This document shows positions 20,628 to 29,421 of a stretch of DNA of 44,494 nucleotides, piece after piece. This stretch comes from a virus, in IMG/VR virus record IMGVR_UViG_3300031565_000084, positions 1-44,494 of that record. One strand, written 5' to 3'. Position 1 is the stretch's first letter, and the number at the start of each line of letters is the position of its first letter. The position numbers and the translations under genes are program-made. Under the pieces are notes generated by a model. That model searched no databases and was not told where the DNA came from. It saw only the letters and a list, made by a program, of their open reading frames with translations.

Positions 20628-20921
20628 TTATGATTTATGATTGTTATCCGCGTCCAGGGCGGCGGCGCTGATCCGGCGCAGCTCGTAGATCGCCTGGGCC
20701 GTCGCCGTCAACTCTTTGCGGCAGTCGGCGACGCGGCCTTCCAACGCCAGCAGTTCGAGGCTCAGCACCTGATACCGCCGCCAGCAGGCCATGACCCGCT
20801 CGTGCAGCTCCCGGACCTTGTCGAGCGGACACACCAGGGCCACCGGCGAGGGCATCGATTCTTTAGCCACAGAGGGCACAGAGAACACAGAGATATTTTC
20901 ACCTTTGTCCGGATCCATCAT
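20628..20921 (-). CDS. Small coiled-coil protein with repeat-derived ends
   Basis: Up to 97 residues from ATG 20921, or 75 from ATG 20855. The core (LDKVRELHERVMACWRRYQV, ELLALEGRVADCRKELTATA) is a long amphipathic helix. The N-terminal SVFSVPSVAKE is read from a CACAGAG repeat in inverse orientation and the C-terminal NNHKS from the second repeat family. No clear ribosome site at either start. Function unknown. Confidence 0.5.
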   Translation of the reverse strand: MMDPDKGENISVFSVPSVAKESMPSPVALVCPLDKVRELHERVMACWRRYQVLSLELLALEGRVADCRKELTATAQAIYELRRISAAALDADNNHKS

Positions 20922-20950
20922 TCAATCGACAATCGTAAATCATAAATCTC
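20863..20950 (+). repeat. CACAGAG (20863-20893) and AATCATAAATC (20922-20950) repeats
   Basis: A complete CACAGAG unit in plus orientation lies within the coiled-coil gene's 5' part, and a TCGTAAATCATAAATCT block lies in its leader. Confidence 0.85.
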
Positions 20951-20964
20951 CCGCCCTGCCCCTA

Positions 20965-21366
20965 TCAGGGCAGGGATGGCCCCTGGCTGGCCCCCGGCTG
21001 CGAGATCGGGGGCCGGGCTGGCTGTGCCTGGCCCTGGTACAGAGAGAGCAGCCAAGCCGTCACGGCGATGATGGCCGCCGATAGAACCACCCTCAGTAGG
21101 CCCAGCCAGAAACTCCGCCAGCGGTCGGTGGACGATTTAAGGCTGTCTTTGCACAGCAGAAGCTTTTCGACTTTATACGTCAGGCCAGTTCCATTGTCAT
21201 CGCCGTAGAGCGTCTTCTTGAACGCCGAGACATGGCCGTCGAGCGATTTGTGGGCCTCGGTATGGACGGCCTTGAATTTCAGAAGCTCAGTACACTTGCC
21301 GTCGACTTCATCGAGCTGGAGCTTGATATCCTTGACCACGCCTAAGATCACGTCGAGTTCAGCCAT
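20965..21366 (-). CDS. Coiled-coil protein with C-terminal membrane helix
   Basis: 133 residues from ATG 21366; AAGGAATGAAC gives correct ribosome spacing, whereas the ATG at 21372 is too close. Residues 1-75 are coiled coil. WLGLLRVVLSAAIIAVTAWL (about residues 88-108) is a membrane helix, followed by a Pro/Gln-rich tail. The plan resembles XhlA-type haemolysin-associated or virion membrane proteins that sit with tail/lysis genes. The function is not certain. Confidence 0.6.
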   Translation of the reverse strand: MAELDVILGVVKDIKLQLDEVDGKCTELLKFKAVHTEAHKSLDGHVSAFKKTLYGDDNGTGLTYKVEKLLLCKDSLKSSTDRWRSFWLGLLRVVLSAAIIAVTAWLLSLYQGQAQPARPPISQPGASQGPSLP

Positions 21367-21380
21367 GTTCATTCCTTTTT

Positions 21381-21449
21381 TTTAGCCACAGAGGGCACAG
21401 AGCGCACAGAGTTTCAAAATCAGAAATCATAAATCGGAAATCGCAAATC
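21381..21449 (+). repeat. CACAGAG (21381-21411) plus AATCATAAATC (21417-21449) repeats
   Basis: Both families occur side by side in the gap between the tail gene and the coiled-coil membrane gene. No gene is visible in this gap. Confidence 0.9.
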
Positions 21450-21451
21450 CC

Positions 21452-21877
21452 TTACGCCGGCGGCTCGCTGGCAATTTGCATCTTGCAGTCGTAGCTCTCG
21501 GTATCGAGCAGGGCGACGCCGGCGCCGGACTTGAGCGGCTCGGTGGCGATCAGGTAGCCCGAGTCGTCGCTGCTGGTCGCCAGGAACCGCGTCTTGGCCA
21601 GGGCCCAGTCGCCGCCGGCGGCGGTGAACGTCACCTTTTTCGTCGTCAAGGTCCAGCCGTTGTCGCCCGCGGGGGCCGCGATCATCTCGGCGTCGTCGCC
21701 GGCGACGGCCTGCCGCGCATAGCCGCTGCCGGCCAGCTCGGTCAGATCGCCGAGCGAGGCCGCCTTGGCGATCTCATCCTCTGCCTCTTCGCACCAGCCG
21801 ATATAATAGTTCTCCGGCAAGCTGACCAGGCCATTGGCCAGTTTGAAAAAGAATTCAATTCCTTCGGTTTTGATCAT
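21452..21877 (-). CDS. Virion/tail-associated beta protein
   Basis: 141 residues from ATG 21877, one base after the TipJ-like stop. The pattern 'GYARQAVAGDD', 'TFTAAGGDW', 'ATSSDDSGYLIATEPLKSGA' is one I know from many small phage tail or head-fibre proteins. It is beta-rich without signal peptide. As the last gene of the tail operon it is likely a minor tail or fibre component. Confidence 0.7.
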   Translation of the reverse strand: MIKTEGIEFFFKLANGLVSLPENYYIGWCEEAEDEIAKAASLGDLTELAGSGYARQAVAGDDAEMIAAPAGDNGWTLTTKKVTFTAAGGDWALAKTRFLATSSDDSGYLIATEPLKSGAGVALLDTESYDCKMQIASEPPA

Positions 21878-21878
21878 G

Positions 21879-24800
21879 TCAATATCCCCAATTTTCAAAC
21901 ATCCCATCAAAGTATTCTTCAGTGTCATAACCTACAACAGCCCATATTGCACCGCCCTCGACGGAACCTAAAAAACGTCCCTTAACATATAAGTCAATAG
22001 GACCACTACGCCACCAATTGAGGGCACCCACCATTTGGTCTGGATTATTGGGTACATCTACCACAATAGCATATTCTTGTTCGGCGGATACGATAATCGG
22101 TGTAGTCAGTTCAAATTCATACCATGCTTTATTTGCTGACGGTGTGGCAACCAAATTAGCCTGACTTGATATAGTACTTAGTGCTGCACCCAAAATAATG
22201 TTCGATGGGTCTGAACCATCCGTAACTTCGTGTATTGTGATATTCAATTGAACGCCATCATTCCATACTATCGGTTCACCTTCAATTCGGGACAATTTCA
22301 ATTTGATAAACGTTAAAGTATAGGATTCATCTGGAGTAAATGTGTGACCACCTATAATATGGTAGGGACTATAAACACGGATGGGATAAAAACTCGTATC
22401 ATCTGTATTGTGATAATCTTTCAGTTCCGGTTCAGGCGGCAAATAAGGCCCATACTCATAAGAGCCGCCGCCGGGGGTCATGAAGGTAATCCGCGAATAT
22501 TCCACGACCGGCTGGGGCGGCAGCAGGCGTGCGATCAAATCCACAACGGTCTGCTGCGTCGGTGGCCGCGCGGGCTGGCCGGCAGGCCCGGGCCAGATGT
22601 AGTTCTTGTCGGGGCAATCGGGGTCCCATTCCGGATCGTCCGCTTCGAAAAGCTGCTCATCGTAGGTCTCGACGGTCACGTCAAAGTAGTTATCCACCGT
22701 CGGCTCTATTTTTGTGATGCGCCGAAGCTTAATGGCGCCGGCACCGTCGATGGCAACGATGTTGTTCTTGACCGGCGGTACGGTCCAGGACCCGGTAATC
22801 GTCACGACCCGGCCCACGCAGGACTCGATGACCTGCGCATAAATACCCACCACCTCGCCCACGTCGTTATAAGTGCGGATGTAAAGGATATCCTCGGCTA
22901 CAGCGTCCACAATGCGGTCCAGCTCGACCGTATTGGCCGCGTCGCTTTTGACGACGCGGTACGCCTGTCCCCAGTTCGGCACTCTGTGCTGCAACATGAC
23001 CACGTCGCCCAGGCGATAGCGGAACGCATCTTTGTAGGTCCTGAAGTTGTTCACGTTGCGAATGAGCCTGTTGCGCTCGAGGGCGTGGTGGGCGACATGG
23101 ATCGCCGTGCCGCGCGTGGTGATGCCGATGCCTTCGATACTGATCGCCTGCGTATAAGTGCCGGCATTTTCATTGCCGAATGGAACATGCGTTCTTTCGT
23201 AACCCTGTCGCGAGTCCTGGAAGAACACCTCGACCATGCCGGCCAGCGTGTCTTTGCCGGTCCATGCGCTACGCCAGGACTTCAGCATGACATTATCCAT
23301 CGTCACGAGGTCGATCACGTCGTCAACGGGCTTGTCGATCCACCCGGTTAGCGTATGTCCCTGCCAGTAGAGGTAGGCCCTGCCAATCTGGGCGATTTCA
23401 TTGACGAGCGTCCAGATGTCCGTCTCGAAATCGACAATCAGATCGCACGCCATACGATCTTCGGTACTTTCCTCGCCATAACCATCCAGGACTTGAACCT
23501 CGCACCACTCCGCCCATTCAAGGAAGAAGGCCAGGTCCAACTTATCGGGTGATATCCCTTCGTACCGCTCGATTTCATATTCCACGGTATCGCCGTTTCC
23601 GGAGATGATCGGCTGTGTCAGGACATCAAAGACGACCCACGCCCGGTTGCGAGAATATTCAATGCTCCCTGTCGCACCATTCCAGATGAGCCTGTCTTCG
23701 CGCACGACCTTGACGTCGATGTTCCCACTGAGCTGTGACGTGGCAATCGCCCTAATGCCTATAAGCGCCTTGCCCGGCCGCGCGAAGGCCACGTCGACGA
23801 CCTCGCGCACCGATTTGATATGGACGTTATTGACATGCCTATCCCCTGTTGCAGAGTAACTGGTAAAGTCCAGGTCGTATTGCGTGCCCCGGACGCAGTT
23901 AAAACCCAGGCCGGAGAGCTTATAAAGCTTGAACCACGGTGTGACCTTTTCTGCCGTGATGGACGCGGAAAAGAGCACCGTCCAATCCTCCAGACCATGT
24001 ACGGATATACGCACCCTGACGTGGTGCGAAGAAGCACTGCGGTCGCCATCTTTGGAATATTTGTAAAGCCCTTGCGGAAAGACTAACGTGTATTCGAGGT
24101 CATCGAAATAATCGTTGGGCGTCGTGAAGATGATTGGGGGGTTGCCATAAACAAGCTCGTTACCCAATTCATATTCCAGCTTCGTCTTCTCGAAGCCCTC
24201 CATGACGGTCTGATCCATCGTGCCTGTGCGTTCCCGGATACTCACGTCACCGAAATTGGTGGCCGGCTGGTCGTTGAGATAAACCGCGTTCGAACCCACA
24301 CCTTGCGTGGGCCCATCACCGTGCTCGATAATCATGTAGAGGACTTCACGTTCTTCAAGAGTGCCCTCTCCGGTATTGAAATTGGCCGTATTCGTGTACC
24401 AGGAACGGACTTCGTGCTGGCCGAGTATATTGCACTCTACCGTTCCACCCGGATAATACGTCGTCCTGGCAGTATCCCAAGCCTTCAGCTCGTAGAGGTA
24501 GTGATAGACATAGGTCCTGTAACAAGGCAATTCGAGGTCCATGTACAAATACGATTCAATCTTGACTTTGCTTACGTCATGCCAGGGACCGCCGGCCGTA
24601 ATGCTGATGGTATCTTCACCCTCTCCTTTCACAGTATAGTTTTTCGTATTGATGAGATTCCATGCACCCCCATAATAGAAATAGACCTTCTCATACCCCC
24701 CGAAATCATTTGTCCCTCCCGTTATTTGCCAATACCTGTGATAGCTCACCCTATCGATGACGGGTTCAGTGGCCGGAAATTCAACGATGACCTCATATTT

Positions 24801-25160
24801 TCCATAGACCTTTATCGTTCCCTGGGGCGGAACGTCCATATCTCCGTAACAACCAAAACCGACTTTCATCGCGGGATTCGTGACATCCGTCCATTTGGCG
24901 ACGATGTTCCCGTGATGCATGTTCCGGCCGTAGGCCCGCGGACGGACGATGCCCTCTCGCTCCGTCGTGTGCGGGTTCCAGGAACGGCTCTGCGGATCGG
25001 CGGTGCTCGTATCGGCGGATTTGGGATCCTGACCGAAGAGCTTCTGGGCAAGCAGCGACAGCCCTACGGATATAGCAACGGTTACGGCAGTCTTGACAAT
25101 AAAAGTCCAGATTATAGCCGCCGTAATCGGATCCTGAGCAAGTATTGGGCATGGCCACAT
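21879..25160 (-). CDS. TipJ-like central tail tip / host-specificity protein
   Basis: 1093 residues, GAGGATCTGAT before ATG 25160. A hydrophobic N-terminal segment (AAIIWTFIVKTAVTVAISVGL) is typical of tip proteins. Next come 'IVRPRAYGRNMHHGNIVAKW' and 'YGDMDVPPQGTIKVYG', a tip entry region. The central 600-850 region has 'RAYLYWQGHTLTGWIDKP' and 'VMLKSWRSAWTGKDTLAGMV', the core tail-hub fold of lambda J relatives. The last 180 residues form a separate jelly-roll-like domain (FTPDESYTLTFIKLKLSRIE, 'EYAIVVDVPNN'), encoded by DNA clearly richer in AT, so it is probably a recently exchanged receptor-binding module. Confidence 0.82.
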   Translation of the reverse strand: MWPCPILAQDPITAAIIWTFIVKTAVTVAISVGLSLLAQKLFGQDPKSADTSTADPQSRSWNPHTTEREGIVRPRAYGRNMHHGNIVAKWTDVTNPAMKVGFGCYGDMDVPPQGTIKVYGKYEVIVEFPATEPVIDRVSYHRYWQITGGTNDFGGYEKVYFYYGGAWNLINTKNYTVKGEGEDTISITAGGPWHDVSKVKIESYLYMDLELPCYRTYVYHYLYELKAWDTARTTYYPGGTVECNILGQHEVRSWYTNTANFNTGEGTLEEREVLYMIIEHGDGPTQGVGSNAVYLNDQPATNFGDVSIRERTGTMDQTVMEGFEKTKLEYELGNELVYGNPPIIFTTPNDYFDDLEYTLVFPQGLYKYSKDGDRSASSHHVRVRISVHGLEDWTVLFSASITAEKVTPWFKLYKLSGLGFNCVRGTQYDLDFTSYSATGDRHVNNVHIKSVREVVDVAFARPGKALIGIRAIATSQLSGNIDVKVVREDRLIWNGATGSIEYSRNRAWVVFDVLTQPIISGNGDTVEYEIERYEGISPDKLDLAFFLEWAEWCEVQVLDGYGEESTEDRMACDLIVDFETDIWTLVNEIAQIGRAYLYWQGHTLTGWIDKPVDDVIDLVTMDNVMLKSWRSAWTGKDTLAGMVEVFFQDSRQGYERTHVPFGNENAGTYTQAISIEGIGITTRGTAIHVAHHALERNRLIRNVNNFRTYKDAFRYRLGDVVMLQHRVPNWGQAYRVVKSDAANTVELDRIVDAVAEDILYIRTYNDVGEVVGIYAQVIESCVGRVVTITGSWTVPPVKNNIVAIDGAGAIKLRRITKIEPTVDNYFDVTVETYDEQLFEADDPEWDPDCPDKNYIWPGPAGQPARPPTQQTVVDLIARLLPPQPVVEYSRITFMTPGGGSYEYGPYLPPEPELKDYHNTDDTSFYPIRVYSPYHIIGGHTFTPDESYTLTFIKLKLSRIEGEPIVWNDGVQLNITIHEVTDGSDPSNIILGAALSTISSQANLVATPSANKAWYEFELTTPIIVSAEQEYAIVVDVPNNPDQMVGALNWWRSGPIDLYVKGRFLGSVEGGAIWAVVGYDTEEYFDGMFENWGY

Positions 25161-25161
25161 A

Positions 25162-28056
25162 TCAGATCCTCACCGTATTGGGGTCGAGTCCGGCTTCACC
25201 GCCCCAGTGATGGGCATTGCCTTTTTCGAAGCAGTCTTCGAGCAGCCCGGTACACGTTTCATCCTCCTCGTCATATTGACATTCCGGCCCTTTGAAGAGG
25301 CTCGGCGTTGCGTAGGGACAGACTTTGCTCGAATACAAACGCAGCGGGATTCTGCGGGTCAGCGGATTGGGGATGCCCAATACGAATGTGACCCATTCGG
25401 TGTCGCTGCCGGCGGTCAGGATATCGAACGTGTGCTCCAGCTCCTCGACGGCCGTGTCGAGAAACTTCTCGCTGGCCCGAATGAGCTTGACCGATCCGCC
25501 GCAAGCCCCCTGAGTCGCGTTGACCTTATCCTCCAGCGTGCGATCGGGGTCCTGGGCGATCCGCAACTGGATTTGCGGGACCGAACCGTCGCCGGAAAAA
25601 CTCTGCTGGCCGATATCGAAGTTGTGCTTGTCAAAAGTCTTGCCCCCGTAAATCACATCTTTCCTATTGCGGGCCAGCGGCACGGCCGCATAACCGGGGA
25701 TGGAGATTTCGCACAGCCAGAGCCACGCCCCCCCGCTGTACAGGTCGATGAGGTCCTTGTGCATCAGAGGCGGTATTTCTGCTGCTTCCGCTATGTAGCG
25801 CAGTACCGCAGCCTTCCCTATCACTACATAACTTCCCACGCCAGCAGTGAGTACATATTCACTTACCGGTGTATATGTTAGAGTTACAGCTTGCCCTGTT
25901 ACTGTGTAGCTCCCAGCACCCATGCTGAGTAGGTTGCTCTTGAGAAGGCTTACAGCCATGCCTGTTAGCACGCAAGACCCTGGTTCAATTGTAAGCAACC
26001 TGCCTTTGAAGAGACTTACTGCTGTGCCTGTTATTACATAGCTTCCTGCGCCAATTACAATTAGGTTGCTCTTGAGGAGGCCCGCTGCTTGGCCCGTGAG
26101 CACGTAACTTCCTGCTTCAGCCGTTAGCGTATATGTAGCTGCACTATACGTTCCTGCACATATCCGATCGCTTTCAGCTACACTTAGTACATCGTCAAAA
26201 AGAACGAGCTCGTCCAGCTTTCCCTCAGTCCCATAGACATCGGTTGGAAACCCAAGCATGACGTAGCCTGGACTGATGTAAGGACTCGCAAGCGTACCGT
26301 TCTTGTCTGCACCGACAGTTTGGCAAGCTGCATCGCGGATTCGTATCCAGGTATCGCCGTTAGCATTGTCGTAAGTGACGGTGATGTGATACCACTCATC
26401 TTCGCTCAGCACAGAATCATGTTGCAAACTATTGTAATTCAGGCCGTCTGGAGATAGGTAGAAAATAACCTTGCCATCCATGTCCACTTTAATACGAAAG
26501 CATCTGTACGGTGAGATACCTTTGAAAATCAGGTCAACAGCAACGGCAGTATCAAGCGGCTTGTACCAGAGCGGTATTGAAAACGTTCTGTTGCTCTCGC
26601 CACCCTTGAGCGGAACACCTGAGTCAAGGTCCTCATCGAGGATGTACATGCGATCTGCATTAGCTCGCACAAATCTCGCACTACAACCTCCTTCTCTATA
26701 ATCGTCGGTATCTTCATCGACGCCCACATTGGTAAGAGTGTTGTCGCCTATGGAATCTACTGTCAGTGCTTCTGATTCGAAACGCCAAAGAAGTTTACAA
26801 TTAGTATCTTTTGAAAAATCATTGGCTGCCACTTTTGTCAGAGTTACATCTTGGCCTGTGAGTACATAAGACCCCACACCTGCTTCAACCAAACTACTTC
26901 TGAGGAGAGTTACAACCTGACCTGTGAGTGTATAACTGCCGGCATCAACTGTAATCAAGCTGCTTTTCAAGAAGGAAGCAGCTTGACCTGTAAGTATGTA
27001 GTTTCCTACTCCGATTGTCAGTAGATTGCTTTTGAGGAGAGTTACAGCCGTACCTGTAAGGACGTAGCTCCCAGTTTCAGCAGTAAGTGTTGCACCCGTT
27101 ACAAAGTACTCGAAAGCACCAATGTCCCATGTGGTCGAACGGGCCGTGCCGATGATGTCGTCGGAGTACAAGGCGCCACCGGGAGCGTCAACGCCTACTC
27201 CAACACAACACGGACTGGTCGTGTAGTTCTTGAGCGTCACGTCGCCATTGGCATAGTCTGTAAAAACTTTATTCCAGTCGGTCGCTTCTGCGGTGAAGTC
27301 TTGAGCGTTTGTTCCATCGCCGTCGTCTGACGCACAATGGTCAATCGTTCCTATCGTGCCTGCAAAATCATCTTCGTTATTGAACGAGGCACAATTATAG
27401 ACAGAAGTTCCAGCGACTCCCGTAATCCCCTGCGTACAGCTATGCACAGTGCAGTTGTAGATATGCCCGGTGCCTGCGACATTGATACCGCTAAAGTTGG
27501 TGTCACCGGCGATATAAAAGCCATAAGCAACACAGTTAACAACATCGACAATTACATCGGCGTCCCCGCTCTGGAATCCTATACCCAGTCCCGTCCCCGA
27601 ACAAACGCCTTTGAAAATGCAACTGTCAACGAGAATGTAGTTCTCTACCCCCATCGACGGGCACTGGAGACCTCTTGCATTGCCGGCATTCGTTGCAGTG
27701 ACTTCAAACTGGAGATGGTGAAACCTGAGATAGTCCTCGTAGGTTTCTATCAGATTGACATTCGTGCCCGTAACCCGAAACTTTGTGGCGTCATAAATCC
27801 CGTTGGCAGGAAAATCAACTTGAATCATTTCAATATAGTTGCTTGCTCCCGTCGTCCAGCCATTGATAAGACAACCACCGTTAGCAGTTCCATTTGACGA
27901 GCGGCAATAGACGGTCATGTAGTTACCGCCGTTGGCAGTCAAATCCTGCCCCTCCGCTGCTTCCCACTGAGCTAACGTGGTATAAGCATCTTCCCAACTC
28001 GTGCCGTTCGCTGCTCCAGTTGCTGCTGGATCGATATATCGGATGATCTGTGCCAT
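25162..28056 (-). CDS. Receptor-binding / gpL-like minor tail fusion protein
   Basis: 964 residues. Residues 1-315 look like a right-handed beta-helix (NGTSWEDAYTTLAQW entry, repeating VDSCIFKG, YNCTVHSC, IDHCASDDGD). Residues 316-405 are 22-residue repeats of the type GSYVLTGQAVTLLKS. Residues 410-635 are a LamG-like domain (WRFESE, ADRMYILDEDLDSG, WYHITVTYDNANGDTWIR, LDELVLFDDVLS). Repeats return at 640-755. Residues 760-964 match lambda gpL: DLIDLYSGGAWLWLCEI, 'TFDILTAGSDTEW', and four closing cysteines in VCPYATP, ECQYDEED, CTGLLEDC, with GNAHHWGG. gpL normally carries an Fe-S cluster at the tail tip; here it bears a large adhesin on its N-terminus. Confidence 0.8.
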   Translation of the reverse strand: MAQIIRYIDPAATGAANGTSWEDAYTTLAQWEAAEGQDLTANGGNYMTVYCRSSNGTANGGCLINGWTTGASNYIEMIQVDFPANGIYDATKFRVTGTNVNLIETYEDYLRFHHLQFEVTATNAGNARGLQCPSMGVENYILVDSCIFKGVCSGTGLGIGFQSGDADVIVDVVNCVAYGFYIAGDTNFSGINVAGTGHIYNCTVHSCTQGITGVAGTSVYNCASFNNEDDFAGTIGTIDHCASDDGDGTNAQDFTAEATDWNKVFTDYANGDVTLKNYTTSPCCVGVGVDAPGGALYSDDIIGTARSTTWDIGAFEYFVTGATLTAETGSYVLTGTAVTLLKSNLLTIGVGNYILTGQAASFLKSSLITVDAGSYTLTGQVVTLLRSSLVEAGVGSYVLTGQDVTLTKVAANDFSKDTNCKLLWRFESEALTVDSIGDNTLTNVGVDEDTDDYREGGCSARFVRANADRMYILDEDLDSGVPLKGGESNRTFSIPLWYKPLDTAVAVDLIFKGISPYRCFRIKVDMDGKVIFYLSPDGLNYNSLQHDSVLSEDEWYHITVTYDNANGDTWIRIRDAACQTVGADKNGTLASPYISPGYVMLGFPTDVYGTEGKLDELVLFDDVLSVAESDRICAGTYSAATYTLTAEAGSYVLTGQAAGLLKSNLIVIGAGSYVITGTAVSLFKGRLLTIEPGSCVLTGMAVSLLKSNLLSMGAGSYTVTGQAVTLTYTPVSEYVLTAGVGSYVVIGKAAVLRYIAEAAEIPPLMHKDLIDLYSGGAWLWLCEISIPGYAAVPLARNRKDVIYGGKTFDKHNFDIGQQSFSGDGSVPQIQLRIAQDPDRTLEDKVNATQGACGGSVKLIRASEKFLDTAVEELEHTFDILTAGSDTEWVTFVLGIPNPLTRRIPLRLYSSKVCPYATPSLFKGPECQYDEEDETCTGLLEDCFEKGNAHHWGGEAGLDPNTVRI

Positions 28057-28190
28057 AGATTAATCTGTTTATCTTCTACGTCAAAGCACATTCCACAAAG
28101 TGTGCAGCGAGCCTTTCCGCATTCATCGCAGAAAACCTTTTCCCCGCTACAATCTATCAGTTGTTCGTGTTTACACTTTTCTTCGTTCAT
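27972..28190 (-). CDS. Small zinc-binding protein overlapping the adhesin start
   Basis: 72 residues from ATG 28190, five bases after the previous stop. CKHEQLIDC, CDECGKARCTLCGMC give a dense zinc-finger pattern in the first 37 residues. Its last 28 codons overlap the start of the adhesin gene in another frame. Possibly a small regulatory or chaperone protein. Confidence 0.55.
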   Translation of the reverse strand: MNEEKCKHEQLIDCSGEKVFCDECGKARCTLCGMCFDVEDKQINLWHRSSDISIQQQLEQRTARVGKMLIPR

Positions 28191-28194
28191 TGGA

Positions 28195-28593
28195 TTAAGC
28201 CTGAACCGCAGACATGGTAGGCAGGGTTACAATCTTTCCACTGGGTGTATTCGGAAAACGCCAGCGACTTCGCTTGAGAAGAGTTTCTTGTGACATGAGT
28301 TTTCCTGTTCCAGATTCAGGAATCATGCGCACTTGCACTTTTGGCTCTGCGAAACTTTGGTTAGGAGCGATTCCGGGTACGCAAACAACCTTGAACGCTT
28401 CCCGGTTGAACTTCAGAGCTTTCGGTCCTGTCCAATAACCATCTGGGCGGACTTCTATAATGTCGCCTCGCCGATATCGAGCGAGATACTTTTCGTCCCA
28501 TGTCTTTGGATACCTCGCTCGCATCTGCTCGATGTCCGCAGCATTGAGCATGTCCATCCAGTGGTTCTTGTCAAATACAAGAAACTCAGCCAC
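28195..28593 (-). CDS. Conserved small phage structural-region protein
   Basis: 132 residues from GTG 28593, with AAGGAGGTGTCGTC upstream. The pattern 'MAEFLVFDKNHWMD', 'YLARYRRGDIIEVRPDGYWTG' and 'FKVVCVPGI' is one I know from tail-region genes of many phages, without known function. It probably belongs to the tail-tip cluster. Confidence 0.7.
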   Translation of the reverse strand: MAEFLVFDKNHWMDMLNAADIEQMRARYPKTWDEKYLARYRRGDIIEVRPDGYWTGPKALKFNREAFKVVCVPGIAPNQSFAEPKVQVRMIPESGTGKLMSQETLLKRSRWRFPNTPSGKIVTLPTMSAVQA

Positions 28594-28610
28594 GACGACA
28601 CCTCCTTACG

Positions 28611-29030
28611 CTACGCAATTGTCAGGACAGAGGCACCGAAGTCGACTTTGAATTTCTCGCCTGCCGCACAACTGATTTCCGATCCATAGTCCCAGTATGC
28701 AACGAGCGGGTCTTCTGGGTCTGCTGGTGTATCATTGTAGAGTACGACGTACCTGAATGGGCCGAATCCTGCTCCCGTGGCTGTCCACTCCACATCGACA
28801 CCTGTTAGTGTTCCTGTACCGGCACTCTCCTCGTAATCGTTCTGAATGTCAGCGGCTGCATAGCCATTTTGCTCGGTGATACCCGCCAGATCGGCTTTCA
28901 CCGCATCTTCCGATACGCTGGGAGGGTTGTTCGTCAAATAGACTTTCAAGGTGTCATCTGCCGCGTGGAGTTTGTGCACACCCTTCACGAGTTGCACTAC
29001 AAAATCGTGAAACTTTACATAAGCTGCCAT
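28611..29030 (-). CDS. Virion-associated beta-rich protein
   Basis: 139 residues; AAGGAGTGACCA before ATG 29030. 'FHDFVVQLVKGVHKLHAADD', 'LKVYLTNNPPSVSED', 'FRYVVLYNDTPADPEDPLVA' and 'YWDYGSEISCAAGEKFKV' match a family common beside tail fibre genes and in gene-transfer-like elements. Likely a minor virion or fibre protein. Confidence 0.75.
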   Translation of the reverse strand: MAAYVKFHDFVVQLVKGVHKLHAADDTLKVYLTNNPPSVSEDAVKADLAGITEQNGYAAADIQNDYEESAGTGTLTGVDVEWTATGAGFGPFRYVVLYNDTPADPEDPLVAYWDYGSEISCAAGEKFKVDFGASVLTIA

Positions 29031-29056
29031 TGGTCACTCCTTATTGTGTTCTTCTT

Positions 29057-29416
29057 TCAAATGGGTGTAGTTTGACGCAATTCCAGGCCAATCCGCCAAA
29101 CATCCGGCAGGCCGTCGAGTGCACAGCCGGGCCTGGCGACAAAAGCGACCTCGTATTGCTGATGATCCTGCCCGTTCGTCCAGAGGAACGGCACGTCTTT
29201 GTTCGCCTCGTAAAAAGCCAGAACGTTCTCTTTGTCCGTTTGCGAAACAAACCGCAAATCAAAACGGAACGTCCTCGGATCGAAGGTGAACAGCTTGTTC
29301 AGCAACGGATAACCCGAGGCCGTGCTGGCAATCAAGACGGCGTCCGCACTCGGCTCATCGCGGAAGCCGTCGCAAAGCGGCGCGCTTGCAATGGAGGGAA
29401 ACGTATTGAGTGCCAT
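29057..29416 (-). CDS. Minor tail protein, gpM-like
   Basis: 119 residues. Position directly after the tape measure and the pattern TFDPRTFRFDLRFVSQTD, 'VLAFYEANKDVPFLWTNG', 'WRIGLELRQ' fit the gpM family of lambda-type tails, which joins the tape measure C-terminus with the tip complex. No clear ribosome site other than GAGGGGGATAGAGTCA upstream of ATG 29416. Confidence 0.75.
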   Translation of the reverse strand: MALNTFPSIASAPLCDGFRDEPSADAVLIASTASGYPLLNKLFTFDPRTFRFDLRFVSQTDKENVLAFYEANKDVPFLWTNGQDHQQYEVAFVARPGCALDGLPDVWRIGLELRQTTPI

Positions 29417-29421
29417 TGACT

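Noticed and set aside
22344-23351. 335-codon plus-strand frame
   Set aside because: It is antisense to the TipJ-like gene and mirrors its codon pattern; no ribosome site or domain pattern.
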